The notes under the pieces are model-generated. The model was not told the origin of the DNA. It worked only from the letters and a program-made list of their open reading frames with translations, and did no database searches. DNA of 64,000 bases from Paenibacillus brevis (GTDB taxonomy: Bacteria > Bacillota > Bacilli > Paenibacillales > Paenibacillaceae), in NCBI RefSeq assembly GCF_018919145.1, contig NZ_JAHLQJ010000009.1, positions 124,001-188,000 of the forward strand. Reading direction: 5' to 3'. The position numbers and the translations under genes were made by a program. Shown in pieces: positions 27,039-34,759 of the stretch (positions are counted from its first letter, which is position 1; every line of letters starts with the position of its first letter).

Positions 27039-27227
27039 ATGATGAAAACAGTCAACCAAGAAAACGTAACCCGTAACTACCTGCAATTCTGCTACACTTG
27101 CGAGGATGCTCATCTGTGCACGACCGAAGAGACTTGCCAGGCTTGTTGGGCAGAGCAAGGATTATGCGCTGCGCCGGAAGAGAACGCTGAAGAGACCAGA
27201 GAATTGCTGCAATTATACTATGCATAA
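27039..27227 (+). CDS. small cysteine-rich protein
   Basis: A 62-residue acidic protein with six cysteines clustered between residues 18 and 43 (CYTCEDAHLC ... CQACWAEQGLC), giving two CxxC pairs and two further cysteines. This pattern fits a zinc knuckle or small metal-binding module. No family is recognised. AGGAG lies 8 bp before the ATG (a second ATG follows directly). It has its own terminator and an FNR/CRP-like palindrome upstream, so it is a single-gene transcript. Codon use is like its neighbours, which supports a real gene. Confidence 0.65.
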   Translation: MMKTVNQENVTRNYLQFCYTCEDAHLCTTEETCQACWAEQGLCAAPEENAEETRELLQLYYA

Positions 27228-27246
27228 AAAGAACGAGAATCCGGCG

Positions 27247-27282
27247 TAACCTTCGCGCATCCCGGGCGAGGGTTATTTTTTT
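27247..27282 (+). terminator. intrinsic terminator
   Basis: TAACCTTCGC (27247-27256) pairs with GCGAGGGTTA (27266-27275), followed by T7. Confidence 0.85.
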
Positions 27283-27415
27283 GCAAAAAAACGGGACAAG
27301 GCTTGAATAATTTACCTGGGACGTGAATACAAGTTTTCGATCTAAGAGCATATACATGAGAATGAAAAGGGAGGATGACCGAAAAGCGCTAGCTTGCGCG
27401 ATAAGGAGGGGAAGC

Positions 27416-27826
27416 ATGCAATCGTGGGTAGAAATGTTCGATATAATGAACTCTGCTTTTCCAATCTTCATCGTCGTCTTGGTCGGGATTCTTGCTATTA
27501 CTACAGTCAGCGGCATTCATCGTCATGTATCCAACAGCCGGAAGCCTATGCTCAGCGTCCATTCCCTCATTGTAGGCAAGCGTACAGAGGTGTCCCATCG
27601 TCATGATCCCGATCTGTCGGTGAATCGCACGGATTCCAAATACTTTGTAACCTTTGAGGTGGAGAGCGGAGACCGGTTGGAGTTCACAGTGAGCGGAGAG
27701 GAATATGGGCAGTGCTCGGAGGGTGATGAGGGCAAACTAACGTTTCAGGGAACGCGCTATCTCGGGTTTGAGCGGATGAGAAGGGCCTATCGGACCACGG
27801 GGATGCAAGAGTATAGGCACTACTAA
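27416..27826 (+). CDS. DUF2500-like membrane protein
   Basis: 136 residues from the ATG at 27416 behind AAGGAGGGGAAGC. One membrane segment (~12-33, FPIFIVVLVGILAITTVSGI) is followed by a soluble domain: SVHSLIVGKRTEV ... SKYFVTFEVESGDRLEFTVSGEEYGQCSEGDEGKLTFQGTRYLGFER. This is the usual architecture of DUF2500 proteins, whose function is unknown. The longer frame from 27323 has no ribosome site. It is flanked by terminators. Confidence 0.75.
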   Translation: MQSWVEMFDIMNSAFPIFIVVLVGILAITTVSGIHRHVSNSRKPMLSVHSLIVGKRTEVSHRHDPDLSVNRTDSKYFVTFEVESGDRLEFTVSGEEYGQCSEGDEGKLTFQGTRYLGFERMRRAYRTTGMQEYRHY

Positions 27827-27842
27827 CTTTAAGGATAAAATC

Positions 27843-27873
27843 AAGAGCTGTCCCGAGGGAACAGCTCTTTTTG
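27843..27873. terminator. terminator hairpin
   Basis: AAGAGCTGT and ACAGCTCTT form a 9-bp stem around CCCGAGGGA, followed by TTTTTG. It serves the DUF2500-like gene and possibly the convergent oxidoreductase. Confidence 0.75.
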
Positions 27874-27887
27874 TGTGGGTTCAGCTT

Positions 27888-29213
27888 CTATTGTGCAACC
27901 GCATGCAACTGTAATCTCTCGGCGAGAATCTGTTGCGCGGCCGCTCGCCCGCTTGAGAATGAGCGTTCGGCCAACTCGCCCTTACCCTCGCAGCCGTCAC
28001 CGCAGAAGAAGAGCGGCGTACCGGGAAGCTGGACAGGAAGGAGCTGGTTGGAGTGAATATTCTTAATACTGGACACCATGGCCTTCTTCGATACTCTCTT
28101 CACTTCAGCGTGTTCCCGCCAGCCCGGGTAATACGTATCGAATAGTGCTTCCATCTGCTGCAGTCTTTCATCCAGGTAGTGCTTCTTCTGCTCTTCATCC
28201 TCAAAGGTGTCATTCAAATAAGCAATGCCCTGGAGCAGTTGGCCACCGGCTGGAGCCACCGTATGATCTGTGGCCGATACGTCACTGATAAAGACTTTAT
28301 GATCCATATCGCTGATATAGTGGAAGGGGCGGGCAACGACGTGATTGAAGCCGACGTCGTATACGAGCACCTCTGTGCAGCTGTTAGCATTATAGGCGGA
28401 AAGTTTATCCGCCCACGGCGTAGAGTCCAGCAGCTTCCCCGCTTGTTGAATCGGCATGGCCATAATGACCTGATCAAAGATCAACTCATCCCTAGTCTTG
28501 GTCTTTAATCTGAATTGTCCATTTACATAATCAATAGATTCGACAGCATCCTTCACCGCAATGTCCCATCTGCGATTATTGCGAATCTTGTCGGCTAATT
28601 GATTCGTAATGGTGGACCAGCTGCCAAGGATATAGTTGACCGGCCGAGTAGAGAGAAATAAATTATGATAATATTCTGCGATAACCTCACCGGATACTTG
28701 CCGTGCATCTTCCGGAGTGATGAAGAAGTTGGAGCAGACAAGATGCTCCCATAGTTCCTTCACATCTTCCGAGGAATGCGCCTGGTCGAGATATTCTCCG
28801 AGCGTGGCAAAATTCTTCAGATGATGCACATTCCCAATCACTGCAGCAACCTCGGCCACAAACCTCAGTTTTTCCTTTACCGTAAGCACATCGGTCTTCA
28901 TAATGTTTACAAAATCAAGCGGAGCAGGGGTGAGGACACCATTCTTGGCATAGACAACCTTTCGCTTGTCAACCTGCTTGCTGTCAAAATGAAGCTGGAG
29001 CTCCTGTTCCATCATCTGCAGGGTGTGCCGGTCGAACCCATAAACAGCGTGAGCGCCAAAATTCAAAGTGAATCCGGATTTCTCATAAGTAAATGCCCGC
29101 CCGCCAAGCTGTGGACTTCGTTCAAACACAGTTCCTTCCGTCTCCGGGCTTTTGGATAAGTATGCCGCAGCAGTCAACCCGGCCAGACCGCCGCCAATAA
29201 TTGCGATTTTCAT
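27888..29213 (-). CDS. FAD-dependent amine oxidase/phytoene-desaturase-like oxidoreductase
   Basis: 441 residues. The N-terminal dinucleotide-binding motif IAIIGGGLAGLTAAAYL continues into ERSPQLGGRAFTYEKSGFTLNFGAHAVYG, the conserved FAD site of the amine oxidase/protoporphyrinogen oxidase/phytoene desaturase superfamily. The C-terminal part PLFFCGDGCEGKGELAERSFSSGRAAAQQIL is the second FAD-contact region. No carotenoid or haem synthesis genes are beside it, so the substrate is open. GGAGGTTCCCAC precedes the ATG. Confidence 0.85.
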   Translation of the reverse strand: MKIAIIGGGLAGLTAAAYLSKSPETEGTVFERSPQLGGRAFTYEKSGFTLNFGAHAVYGFDRHTLQMMEQELQLHFDSKQVDKRKVVYAKNGVLTPAPLDFVNIMKTDVLTVKEKLRFVAEVAAVIGNVHHLKNFATLGEYLDQAHSSEDVKELWEHLVCSNFFITPEDARQVSGEVIAEYYHNLFLSTRPVNYILGSWSTITNQLADKIRNNRRWDIAVKDAVESIDYVNGQFRLKTKTRDELIFDQVIMAMPIQQAGKLLDSTPWADKLSAYNANSCTEVLVYDVGFNHVVARPFHYISDMDHKVFISDVSATDHTVAPAGGQLLQGIAYLNDTFEDEEQKKHYLDERLQQMEALFDTYYPGWREHAEVKRVSKKAMVSSIKNIHSNQLLPVQLPGTPLFFCGDGCEGKGELAERSFSSGRAAAQQILAERLQLHAVAQ

Positions 29214-29427
29214 GTGGGAACCTCCTAAAAGGTTGTTGAAAACAAACGTTTAGATCATGCACATGGTAGAGAACGCAAAGGGGCACCAAGCTTTATCAAT
29301 CTTAGTATATGCTATTCATGTAAGCGCGTCCATAGAAATAGACACTAAATATTCAAAATTGTAATCGCATTCACAACCTATTTAATGATTACCCCTTGAC
29401 AAGCCTGAAATAACTTTTTGTATATGC

Positions 29428-29455
29428 ACCTCCTTGGGCTATCGCACATAAAATA
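29428..29455 (+). promoter_or_regulatory. candidate sporulation promoter (sigma-K-like) of cwlJ-gerQ
   Basis: AC (29428-29429), a 17-bp spacer and CATAAAATA (29447-29455) match the sigma-K consensus AC-N16/17-CATANNNTA, ~37 bp before the cwlJ start. Sigma-E boxes are similar and cannot be excluded. Confidence 0.4.
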
Positions 29456-29491
29456 CACCACTGGAGAAGAAGGGAAGGAGGGAATAGAAAC

Positions 29492-29914
29492 TTGGCTGTA
29501 ATTCAAACGAACTCAGAAGACGTTAAGCTGTTAGCCAGATTGATCCGGGCCGAGGCAGAAGGAGAAGGGCTGGAAGGTATGCTGATGGTCGGTAATGTCG
29601 GCGTAAACCGGATCCTGGGCAATTGCCTGGATTTCCGGGACATCCGTAGCATGAGAGACATGGTCTTCCAATCTCCGGGCGGATTCGAAGCCACCCAGAA
29701 GGGATACTTTTACCAAGGTGCTCGGGAACGTGATATAGCTCTGGCAAGAAGAGTCATTAATGGTGAAAAGATTCATCCCGCTTCCAATGCTTTATGGTTC
29801 TTCAGACCGGCAGGAGGCTGCCCGTCTACATGGTATAACCAGCAAAACACCGGACGCTTTAAAGCCCACTGCTTCTTCGCTCCTACTGCGGGGGATTGTC
29901 CGCAGGTCTACTAA
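29492..29914 (+). CDS. cwlJ: spore cortex-lytic enzyme CwlJ
   Basis: 140 residues, the usual length of CwlJ (~142), without signal peptide as is typical. The hydrolase_2 domain begins KLLARLIRAEAEGEGLEGMLMVGNVGVNRI with the conserved Glu of the SleB/CwlJ family, and the C-terminal WFFRPAGGCPSTWYNQ ... HCFFAPTAGDCPQVY is diagnostic of CwlJ. The enzyme degrades cortex muramic-delta-lactam peptidoglycan at germination. It starts with TTG 9 bp after AAGGAGGG. gerQ follows 31 bp downstream, as in B. anthracis and B. cereus. Confidence 0.94.
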   Translation: MAVIQTNSEDVKLLARLIRAEAEGEGLEGMLMVGNVGVNRILGNCLDFRDIRSMRDMVFQSPGGFEATQKGYFYQGARERDIALARRVINGEKIHPASNALWFFRPAGGCPSTWYNQQNTGRFKAHCFFAPTAGDCPQVY

Positions 29915-29945
29915 CTTCAAGAAAATAGAAGGAGGATTTATCCAC

Positions 29946-30398
29946 ATGTTCAATTCAACGTTTCAGCAAGGGGCATTCGGACAAGGAGGCGCGGGATTCC
30001 GTCCCTACCCGATGATGAACGGACCTATGCCTTATGCCGTCCAGCAGACCCAGACCATGCCGCCTAACGTTCCAAGCGGGAGTCCAATGACGTCTTCCGG
30101 AACTGTAGTACCGGTGCAAATTCCCGCCTACGAACAATCGTACATCGAGAATATTTTAAGGCTGAATTTGGGCAAAGTCGGCACATTTTATATGACCTAT
30201 GAGAACAATTCGGAATGGAATGCAAAAATATTCAAGGGTGTGCTTGAAGCAGCAGGAAGAGATCATATTATTATCAGCGATCCTACAACCGGCGTACGGA
30301 CCATTCTGTTGATGGTGAATCTGAACTATGCGACCTTTGACCAGCCGCTTGTCTATCAATACCCGGGAACCATCGGCAACATGCCTACAACAAGATAG
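29946..30398 (+). CDS. gerQ: spore coat protein GerQ
   Basis: 150 residues. The N-terminal ~60 are Gln/Pro/Gly/Met-rich coat-like sequence with many glutamines, the likely substrates of coat transglutaminase. The C-terminal ~90 (QSYIENILRLNLGKVGTFYMTYENN ... RDHIIISDPTTGVRTILLMVNLNYATFDQPLVY) is the conserved GerQ domain. GerQ is needed for CwlJ placement in the inner coat. AAGGAGG lies 9 bp before the ATG, and the gene follows cwlJ in one transcript. Confidence 0.93.
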   Translation: MFNSTFQQGAFGQGGAGFRPYPMMNGPMPYAVQQTQTMPPNVPSGSPMTSSGTVVPVQIPAYEQSYIENILRLNLGKVGTFYMTYENNSEWNAKIFKGVLEAAGRDHIIISDPTTGVRTILLMVNLNYATFDQPLVYQYPGTIGNMPTTR

Positions 30399-30460
30399 GA
30401 TAGACGGCGAAAGCGCGGCAGTATAGGATAAAACCGTTTAAAGATTGATTTTGCGTGCCT

Positions 30461-30592
30461 GGGGCAACGTGTGAAGGGTGCTTACGATCGCTGTTGTTCG
30501 CGGATTTCTTGATTGAGTAAACCATAGCAAGGTAGAAATCCGCTCACAAAGGCGACCACTCCGTTTCTACAGCACCCTTCACACTTATGCCC
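30461..30592. repeat. inverted-repeat element, copy 2 (132 bp)
   Basis: Starts GGGGCAACGTGTGAAGGGTG and ends CACCCTTCACACTTATGCCC. An internal hairpin pairs GCGGATTTCT with AGAAATCCGC. It shares the segment TACGATCGCTGTTGTTCGCG with copies 1 and 3. Confidence 0.75.
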
Positions 30593-30751
30593 TTTTTACG
30601 CATCCTACTTAGTTCGGCTTTATAGTGCCGGATGCACTATAGTAGCTCATCCAAGGCTTTCTATGCGATGGCAGAGCACTTGAATTCATCGGCATGTACA
30701 TACAAGCTAGTCATATCCGGCATATAAGGAAACCGGATGACGCTGATGTAT

Positions 30752-31029
30752 TGCAGGCTCTACTGAAGCGTGCCGCACGAGCTCCAACTCCAGCAATAAC
30801 TGCATACAATGTGAAAAGCTAAACGCGCGAGTTGCTATGCAGGGGGCTTTGCCAAGGCTTGATCGAAGTATCCCATACAAGCTACATAGCGGTAGGCTTA
30901 CGAGCAGTACCTGCTTGCATACCGCAGGCGGCAAGCTTATTGCAGAGCAGCAAATTGTATTGCATCTTGCAGCACTGTATGTGCATGTTGCATTGCTGCA
31001 GTTTGCGGCACAGCCATATGCAAACTGCA
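30752..31029. other. TGCA-rich unexplained spacer
   Basis: Twelve TGCA tetramers occur in 278 bp, where about one is expected by chance. A 9-bp perfect inverted repeat GCAGTTTGC/GCAAACTGC (30998-31006 and 31020-31028) sits at its right end. No reading frame has a ribosome site. Confidence 0.6.
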
Positions 31030-31060
31030 TTATAGTTAAACTCCTAAGGCGAAGTAGCAA

Positions 31061-31143
31061 GGGCATATGTGAAGTGTGCTGAAAGTCCAATCAGAGAAAT
31101 CCGCGAACAACAGCGATCGTAGGCACCCTTCACACGTTGCCCC
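31061..31143. repeat. inverted-repeat element, copy 3 (83 bp)
   Basis: Starts GGGCATATGTGAAGTGTGCT and ends CACCCTTCACACGTTGCCCC. It has the same length as copy 1 and lies in inverse orientation to copy 2. Confidence 0.75.
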
Positions 31144-31227
31144 AGCTAACTCGCCCTTTTTCACTAAAAGCACGCTTGAACGGATTATTTTTGACCGAAA
31201 GCCTGGCTATCTGTCATAGACCAAAGT

Positions 31228-31255
31228 TTGACTGTGTAGTGTATAATTATATAAT
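31228..31255 (+). promoter_or_regulatory. sigma-A promoter of the CNNM/CorC gene
   Basis: TTGACT (31228-31233) and a perfect TATAAT (31250-31255) are separated by 16 bp. The predicted transcript start is ~20 bp before the ATG at 31282. Confidence 0.6.
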
Positions 31256-31281
31256 TAATTATAAATATTCATATTACGGAG

Positions 31282-32679
31282 ATGAGCTTGTTCTGTTCAC
31301 TCTATACCGCGAAGGAGGTGCTCCTATTCTCCGAATTTGTGGCGGGAATAGGAAACAAATTGACTGACCCTTTACCGAGTCTTTTTTCATTAGGATTAAT
31401 GCTGCTATTGGTGCTGCTGAATGGTTTCTTTGTCTCTGCGGAGTTCGCCATCGTCAAGATCAGAAGCAGCCGAATGGATGCCTTAATCGAAGAAGGACGC
31501 AAAAGTGCCGTCATTGCTAAAAATCTGCTTCAACATCTGGACGGATACTTATCAGCCTGTCAGCTGGGAATTACGCTTTGTTCACTAGGTTTGGGATGGC
31601 TCGGCGAGCCGCTGGTAGCGGGATTGTTGGACCCGGTGTTTGAGGCTGCCGGATTGACTGACCGTGCTGCGCATGTAACTTCACTCGCTATATCCTTTAT
31701 CTTGATCGCAGTTCTACATATCGTGCTTGGAGAATTAGCTCCAAAGTCTTTCGCCGTCCGAAAATATGAGAAAATAACCTTGTTGTGGGCGAGGCCAATG
31801 CTTGTCTTTTACCGGATCATGTATCCTGTTGTCTGGGTACTGAACCACTTGTCTTCTGGATTACTTCGGTTGGTGGGAATCACGCCTTTGGAAGGACAGA
31901 ATCGTCTGCATACTGAGGAAGAAATCCGGGTGATGATGAAGGAAAGCTCGGAGAGCGGATTAATCGACAGTACCGAAATGTCGCTGGTTGACAATATTTT
32001 TGACTTCACGGCTACCAGTGCAAGAGAAATCATGATTCCCCGTACGGAAATGATATGTCTTTATACGCAAAATTCACTGGAAGAAAACCTGACGATCGCT
32101 CTGGACGGGACACGCACGAGATATCCCGTGTGTAATGTAGATAAGGATCATATTATCGGATTCATTCATATCAAGGATCTGATCCGCTCAAGCACACAGG
32201 ATTACCGTGAACTGGTCAGACCGATTATGGCGGTGCCGGAATCGACTCAGATCAGTGAACTGATGAAGCGAATGCAGCGTGGAAAGACGCAGATTGCCAT
32301 CTTGATCGATGAATACGGCGGTACTTCGGGAATGGTGACCTTGGAGGATATCGTCGAAGAGATCGTAGGGGAAATTCAGGATGAATTTGATGAAGAACGT
32401 CCTGGCATCGAGCAGAAGAGCGAGGATGAATTTTCGATTGATGGGCTGATGCTGATCGAATCCGTCAATGACCGTTTTGGCTTCGAGCTGGATTGTGAGG
32501 ATTACGATACGATCGGCGGCTGGCTGTATTCGCGAATTGAGATTCTGCCGCCAACTGTCGGGCAATTCGTGGAATACGAAGGACATCTGTTTAGTGTAGA
32601 GGAAATTGATCATAAACGAATCTCACGCGTCAAGCTGCTCAAACGGCAATTCGTACCGATCGAGGAAGCCGGCGCCTAA
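31282..32679 (+). CDS. CNNM/CorC (hemolysin-family) membrane protein
   Basis: 465 residues. An N-terminal DUF21/CNNM membrane domain (three or four helices, LLLVLLNGFFVSAEFAIVKIRSSR; HIVLGELAPKSFA) is followed by a CBS pair (~225-345) and a C-terminal CorC_HlyC domain (~365-450). The family is linked to magnesium or cobalt export and resistance. The start is unclear: ATG 31282 directly follows CGGAG, while a strong AAGGAGGTG at 31312 has no matching start codon at normal distance, and homologs usually begin near the TTG at 31360. A terminator follows. Confidence 0.9.
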   Translation: MSLFCSLYTAKEVLLFSEFVAGIGNKLTDPLPSLFSLGLMLLLVLLNGFFVSAEFAIVKIRSSRMDALIEEGRKSAVIAKNLLQHLDGYLSACQLGITLCSLGLGWLGEPLVAGLLDPVFEAAGLTDRAAHVTSLAISFILIAVLHIVLGELAPKSFAVRKYEKITLLWARPMLVFYRIMYPVVWVLNHLSSGLLRLVGITPLEGQNRLHTEEEIRVMMKESSESGLIDSTEMSLVDNIFDFTATSAREIMIPRTEMICLYTQNSLEENLTIALDGTRTRYPVCNVDKDHIIGFIHIKDLIRSSTQDYRELVRPIMAVPESTQISELMKRMQRGKTQIAILIDEYGGTSGMVTLEDIVEEIVGEIQDEFDEERPGIEQKSEDEFSIDGLMLIESVNDRFGFELDCEDYDTIGGWLYSRIEILPPTVGQFVEYEGHLFSVEEIDHKRISRVKLLKRQFVPIEEAGA

Positions 32680-32686
32680 GAAATTC

Positions 32687-32735
32687 GAAGGCTGCTCTGT
32701 CCGCAAAACTGCGGACAAAGCAGCCTTCTTTGTTG
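32687..32735. terminator. strong bidirectional terminator
   Basis: GAAGGCTGCT (32687-32696) pairs with AGCAGCCTTC (32719-32728), with an inner TGTCCGCA/TGCGGACA stem, then TTTGTTGTTT. It lies between convergent genes. Confidence 0.9.
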
Positions 32736-32755
32736 TTTGTTCATGCCATTAATCA

Positions 32756-33337
32756 TCAGGAAGGATCTTCTTCATCCGGCAGCATCGATTCATAATCACC
32801 ACTGTTGCGGCGTGCTGCCATGGCAGGCGAATCGGAATTGCCGAAGCGCTCCACTGTACGCCAAGCGCCTGCATCGTCAAATCGTCCGCTATGCTGCCAG
32901 CCGATCTCATCCGGACGGGCAGGCGGGGGAGTGATGAGGTCTTCCTCCACAGGGCGTGACGTGAGGCCTTGTTCCTCAGCTTCTTTTCGTGCATGTTCTG
33001 TGCAAAATTCTGTATATGGCATGACGATTAATCGTTCATAGGGAATGGCTTGACCGCAGATGACACAATTTCCGTATGTGCCTTGGCGGATTCGGCCCAA
33101 TGCTTCTCCTATTTCGCTCATTCGCTGCTTCAGATTATCATCAATGGCCAGATCCCGGCTGCGTTCAAATAGTTCAGTGCCTATATCGGCAGGATGGTTG
33201 TCATAAGCAGAGAGCTCGCCGGTCGAATCGGACAGGGAGTCTTCGCCGGAGTTATCAAAATGATGTTCCAGCTCCCGCTGTTCCTCCAGCAGGGCATGCT
33301 CCAGCGTGCGCAATTGTGAATCGCTAAGATGATTCAT
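32756..33337 (-). CDS. DksA/TraR-type zinc-finger protein, YteA-like
   Basis: 193 residues. A helical N-terminal coiled region (~1-80) is followed by a TraR/DksA zinc finger CVICGQAIPYERLIVMPYTEFCTEH in which the fourth ligand position is His rather than Cys, as in the Bacillus YteA group. A charged Pro-rich tail ends the protein. The ATG at 33337 is 7 bp after AAGGAGGA; the ATG two codons earlier abuts that site. The YteA group is sporulation-linked in Bacillus and its function is unknown; a DksA-like action on RNA polymerase is not established. Confidence 0.8.
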   Translation of the reverse strand: MNHLSDSQLRTLEHALLEEQRELEHHFDNSGEDSLSDSTGELSAYDNHPADIGTELFERSRDLAIDDNLKQRMSEIGEALGRIRQGTYGNCVICGQAIPYERLIVMPYTEFCTEHARKEAEEQGLTSRPVEEDLITPPPARPDEIGWQHSGRFDDAGAWRTVERFGNSDSPAMAARRNSGDYESMLPDEEDPS

Positions 33338-33388
33338 GCTCATTCCTCCTTTGCAGACATGTTACCCGTTCAAGCATAGAACAAATCA

Positions 33389-33413
33389 CCCTGCCGGAAT
33401 TCATCCGGCAGGG
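33389..33413. terminator. terminator hairpin downstream of the aminopeptidase gene
   Basis: CCCTGCCGGA and TCCGGCAGGG form a perfect 10-bp stem with a five-base loop; the T-run on the minus strand is weak. Confidence 0.65.
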
Positions 33414-33454
33414 TAATGGAGGTTCAACGTATATGGACCGGGCTGAACAATCTG

Positions 33455-34687
33455 TTAAAACGCCCAATTTCCTTTAGCAAATACAGGCTCTTCCGTTCCG
33501 TCGGCAGTGACGCCGTAGATGTCCATTTCCGCGGAGCCGACCATAAAGTCTTCATGTGCGAAGCTTGCATTCAGGCCATGCTGGTTCAATTCCTCGCGGG
33601 TCATTGATTTGCCGCCTTCCAGGTTGAAGGCATAAGCATTTCCGATCGCCAGGTGGTTCGAGGCATTTTCATCAAATAAGGTATTGTAGAACAAAATACC
33701 CGACTGGGAAATCGGTGAACCATGAGGAACCAGGGCAACCTCGCCAAGATAATGGGAGCCTTCATCCAGCTCAACCAGCTGCTTCAGCGTCGCTTCCCCT
33801 ACCTTGGCGGAATAATCAACGATCCGTCCGTCCTTGAAGGTCAGCTGGAACTCGTCGATAATGTTGCCGTTGTAGCTAAGCGGCTTCGTGCTGGACACGG
33901 TTCCGTTCACGCCGGTCTTCAGCGGAGCGGTGAACACTTCCTCGGTCGGAAGATTCGCCAGGAAGGTGTTGCCTTGGGCATTCAAGCTCTCGGCAGCAAC
34001 CCATAGATGTCCCTTCGGAAGCTCGATCGTAAGATCCGTACCCGGAGCTATGTAGTGAAGCTTCTTATATTTCTTGCTATTCAGATACTCTGATTTTTGC
34101 GTGAGGTTGGCGATATGCTTTTTCCATGCGGCAACCGGATCAGGCTGATCGATCCGTACCGTCTTGAAGATCGCTTCCCAGAGGGCGTCGACTTGCTCGT
34201 TCTCCGGAAGCTCGGGGAACACCTTGGCTGCCCAGCTCTTGGAGGGTACTGCCACGATGGACCAGCTGAATTTGTCGGCCATTTGCAGCTCACGGTATTT
34301 GCTCATCGCCTTGCCGTAGGTCTTCTGGTGATTCGTAATGCGCTGCGGATCAATACCTGTCAATAAATCCGGGTCGGAAGAGATCACATGCAGCACGGCA
34401 GCACCATTCTCTACATATTCGAGCATTTCGCCTGCATACCATTTCGGATCATCAAGGAACGACTCATCAGCAGCCTTCTCATAACGGAGACGCGTTACGG
34501 TATCATCCGTCCAGTTCACCTTAACGAATCTTGCTCCGGCTTCATACGCTTGCTTAACGATCAGGCGCACCAGCTCGGCGGAATCAACCGTTGCTACGAC
34601 GATCAGATTTTGACCGGGTTGGACATTTACACCGATTCGGACTGCCAGATCGGCATATTTTTGCAGCTTGTCTTGAAAATTGGACAT
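33455..34687 (-). CDS. M29-family aminopeptidase
   Basis: 410 residues, the usual size of AmpS/AmpT/PepS-type M29 metallo-aminopeptidases. Family features include LQKYADLAVRIGVNVQPGQNL at the N-terminus, LPTEEVFTAPLKTGVNGTV (metal-ligand Glu), LDEGSHYLGEVALVPHGSPIS (Glu and His) and the C-terminal HEDFMVGSAEMDIYGV. It removes N-terminal residues from peptides in the cytosol. GGAGGAGACGAAACC lies just before the ATG. It is a single-gene unit ending in a hairpin. Confidence 0.92.
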   Translation of the reverse strand: MSNFQDKLQKYADLAVRIGVNVQPGQNLIVVATVDSAELVRLIVKQAYEAGARFVKVNWTDDTVTRLRYEKAADESFLDDPKWYAGEMLEYVENGAAVLHVISSDPDLLTGIDPQRITNHQKTYGKAMSKYRELQMADKFSWSIVAVPSKSWAAKVFPELPENEQVDALWEAIFKTVRIDQPDPVAAWKKHIANLTQKSEYLNSKKYKKLHYIAPGTDLTIELPKGHLWVAAESLNAQGNTFLANLPTEEVFTAPLKTGVNGTVSSTKPLSYNGNIIDEFQLTFKDGRIVDYSAKVGEATLKQLVELDEGSHYLGEVALVPHGSPISQSGILFYNTLFDENASNHLAIGNAYAFNLEGGKSMTREELNQHGLNASFAHEDFMVGSAEMDIYGVTADGTEEPVFAKGNWAF

Positions 34688-34759
34688 GGTTTCGTCTCCT
34701 CCACAACTAATGGAATAGGTTTTTTTACTATCATACTACGATTAAGAAGCTTGTTCCAA

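Larger units (their letters stand above)
30461..31143. mobile_element. 683-bp non-coding element bounded by ~57-bp terminal inverted repeats
   Basis: The left end (30461-30517) and the reverse complement of the right end (31087-31143) match at about 55 of 57 positions, beginning GGGGCAACGTGTGAAGGGTG. Inside, each end belongs to a smaller inverted-repeat element (30461-30592 and 31061-31143) in opposite orientation. The ~470-bp core carries no convincing gene but is rich in TGCA words. No transposase is encoded and no clear target-site duplication is seen. The structure fits a MITE-like or paired REP-type element. Confidence 0.6.

Noticed and set aside
30707..31090. 127-residue minus-strand open frame inside the inverted-repeat element
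   Set aside because: No ribosome site, Cys/Leu/Ser-heavy composition caused by the TGCA-rich DNA, overlaps the repeat arm, and no domain pattern.
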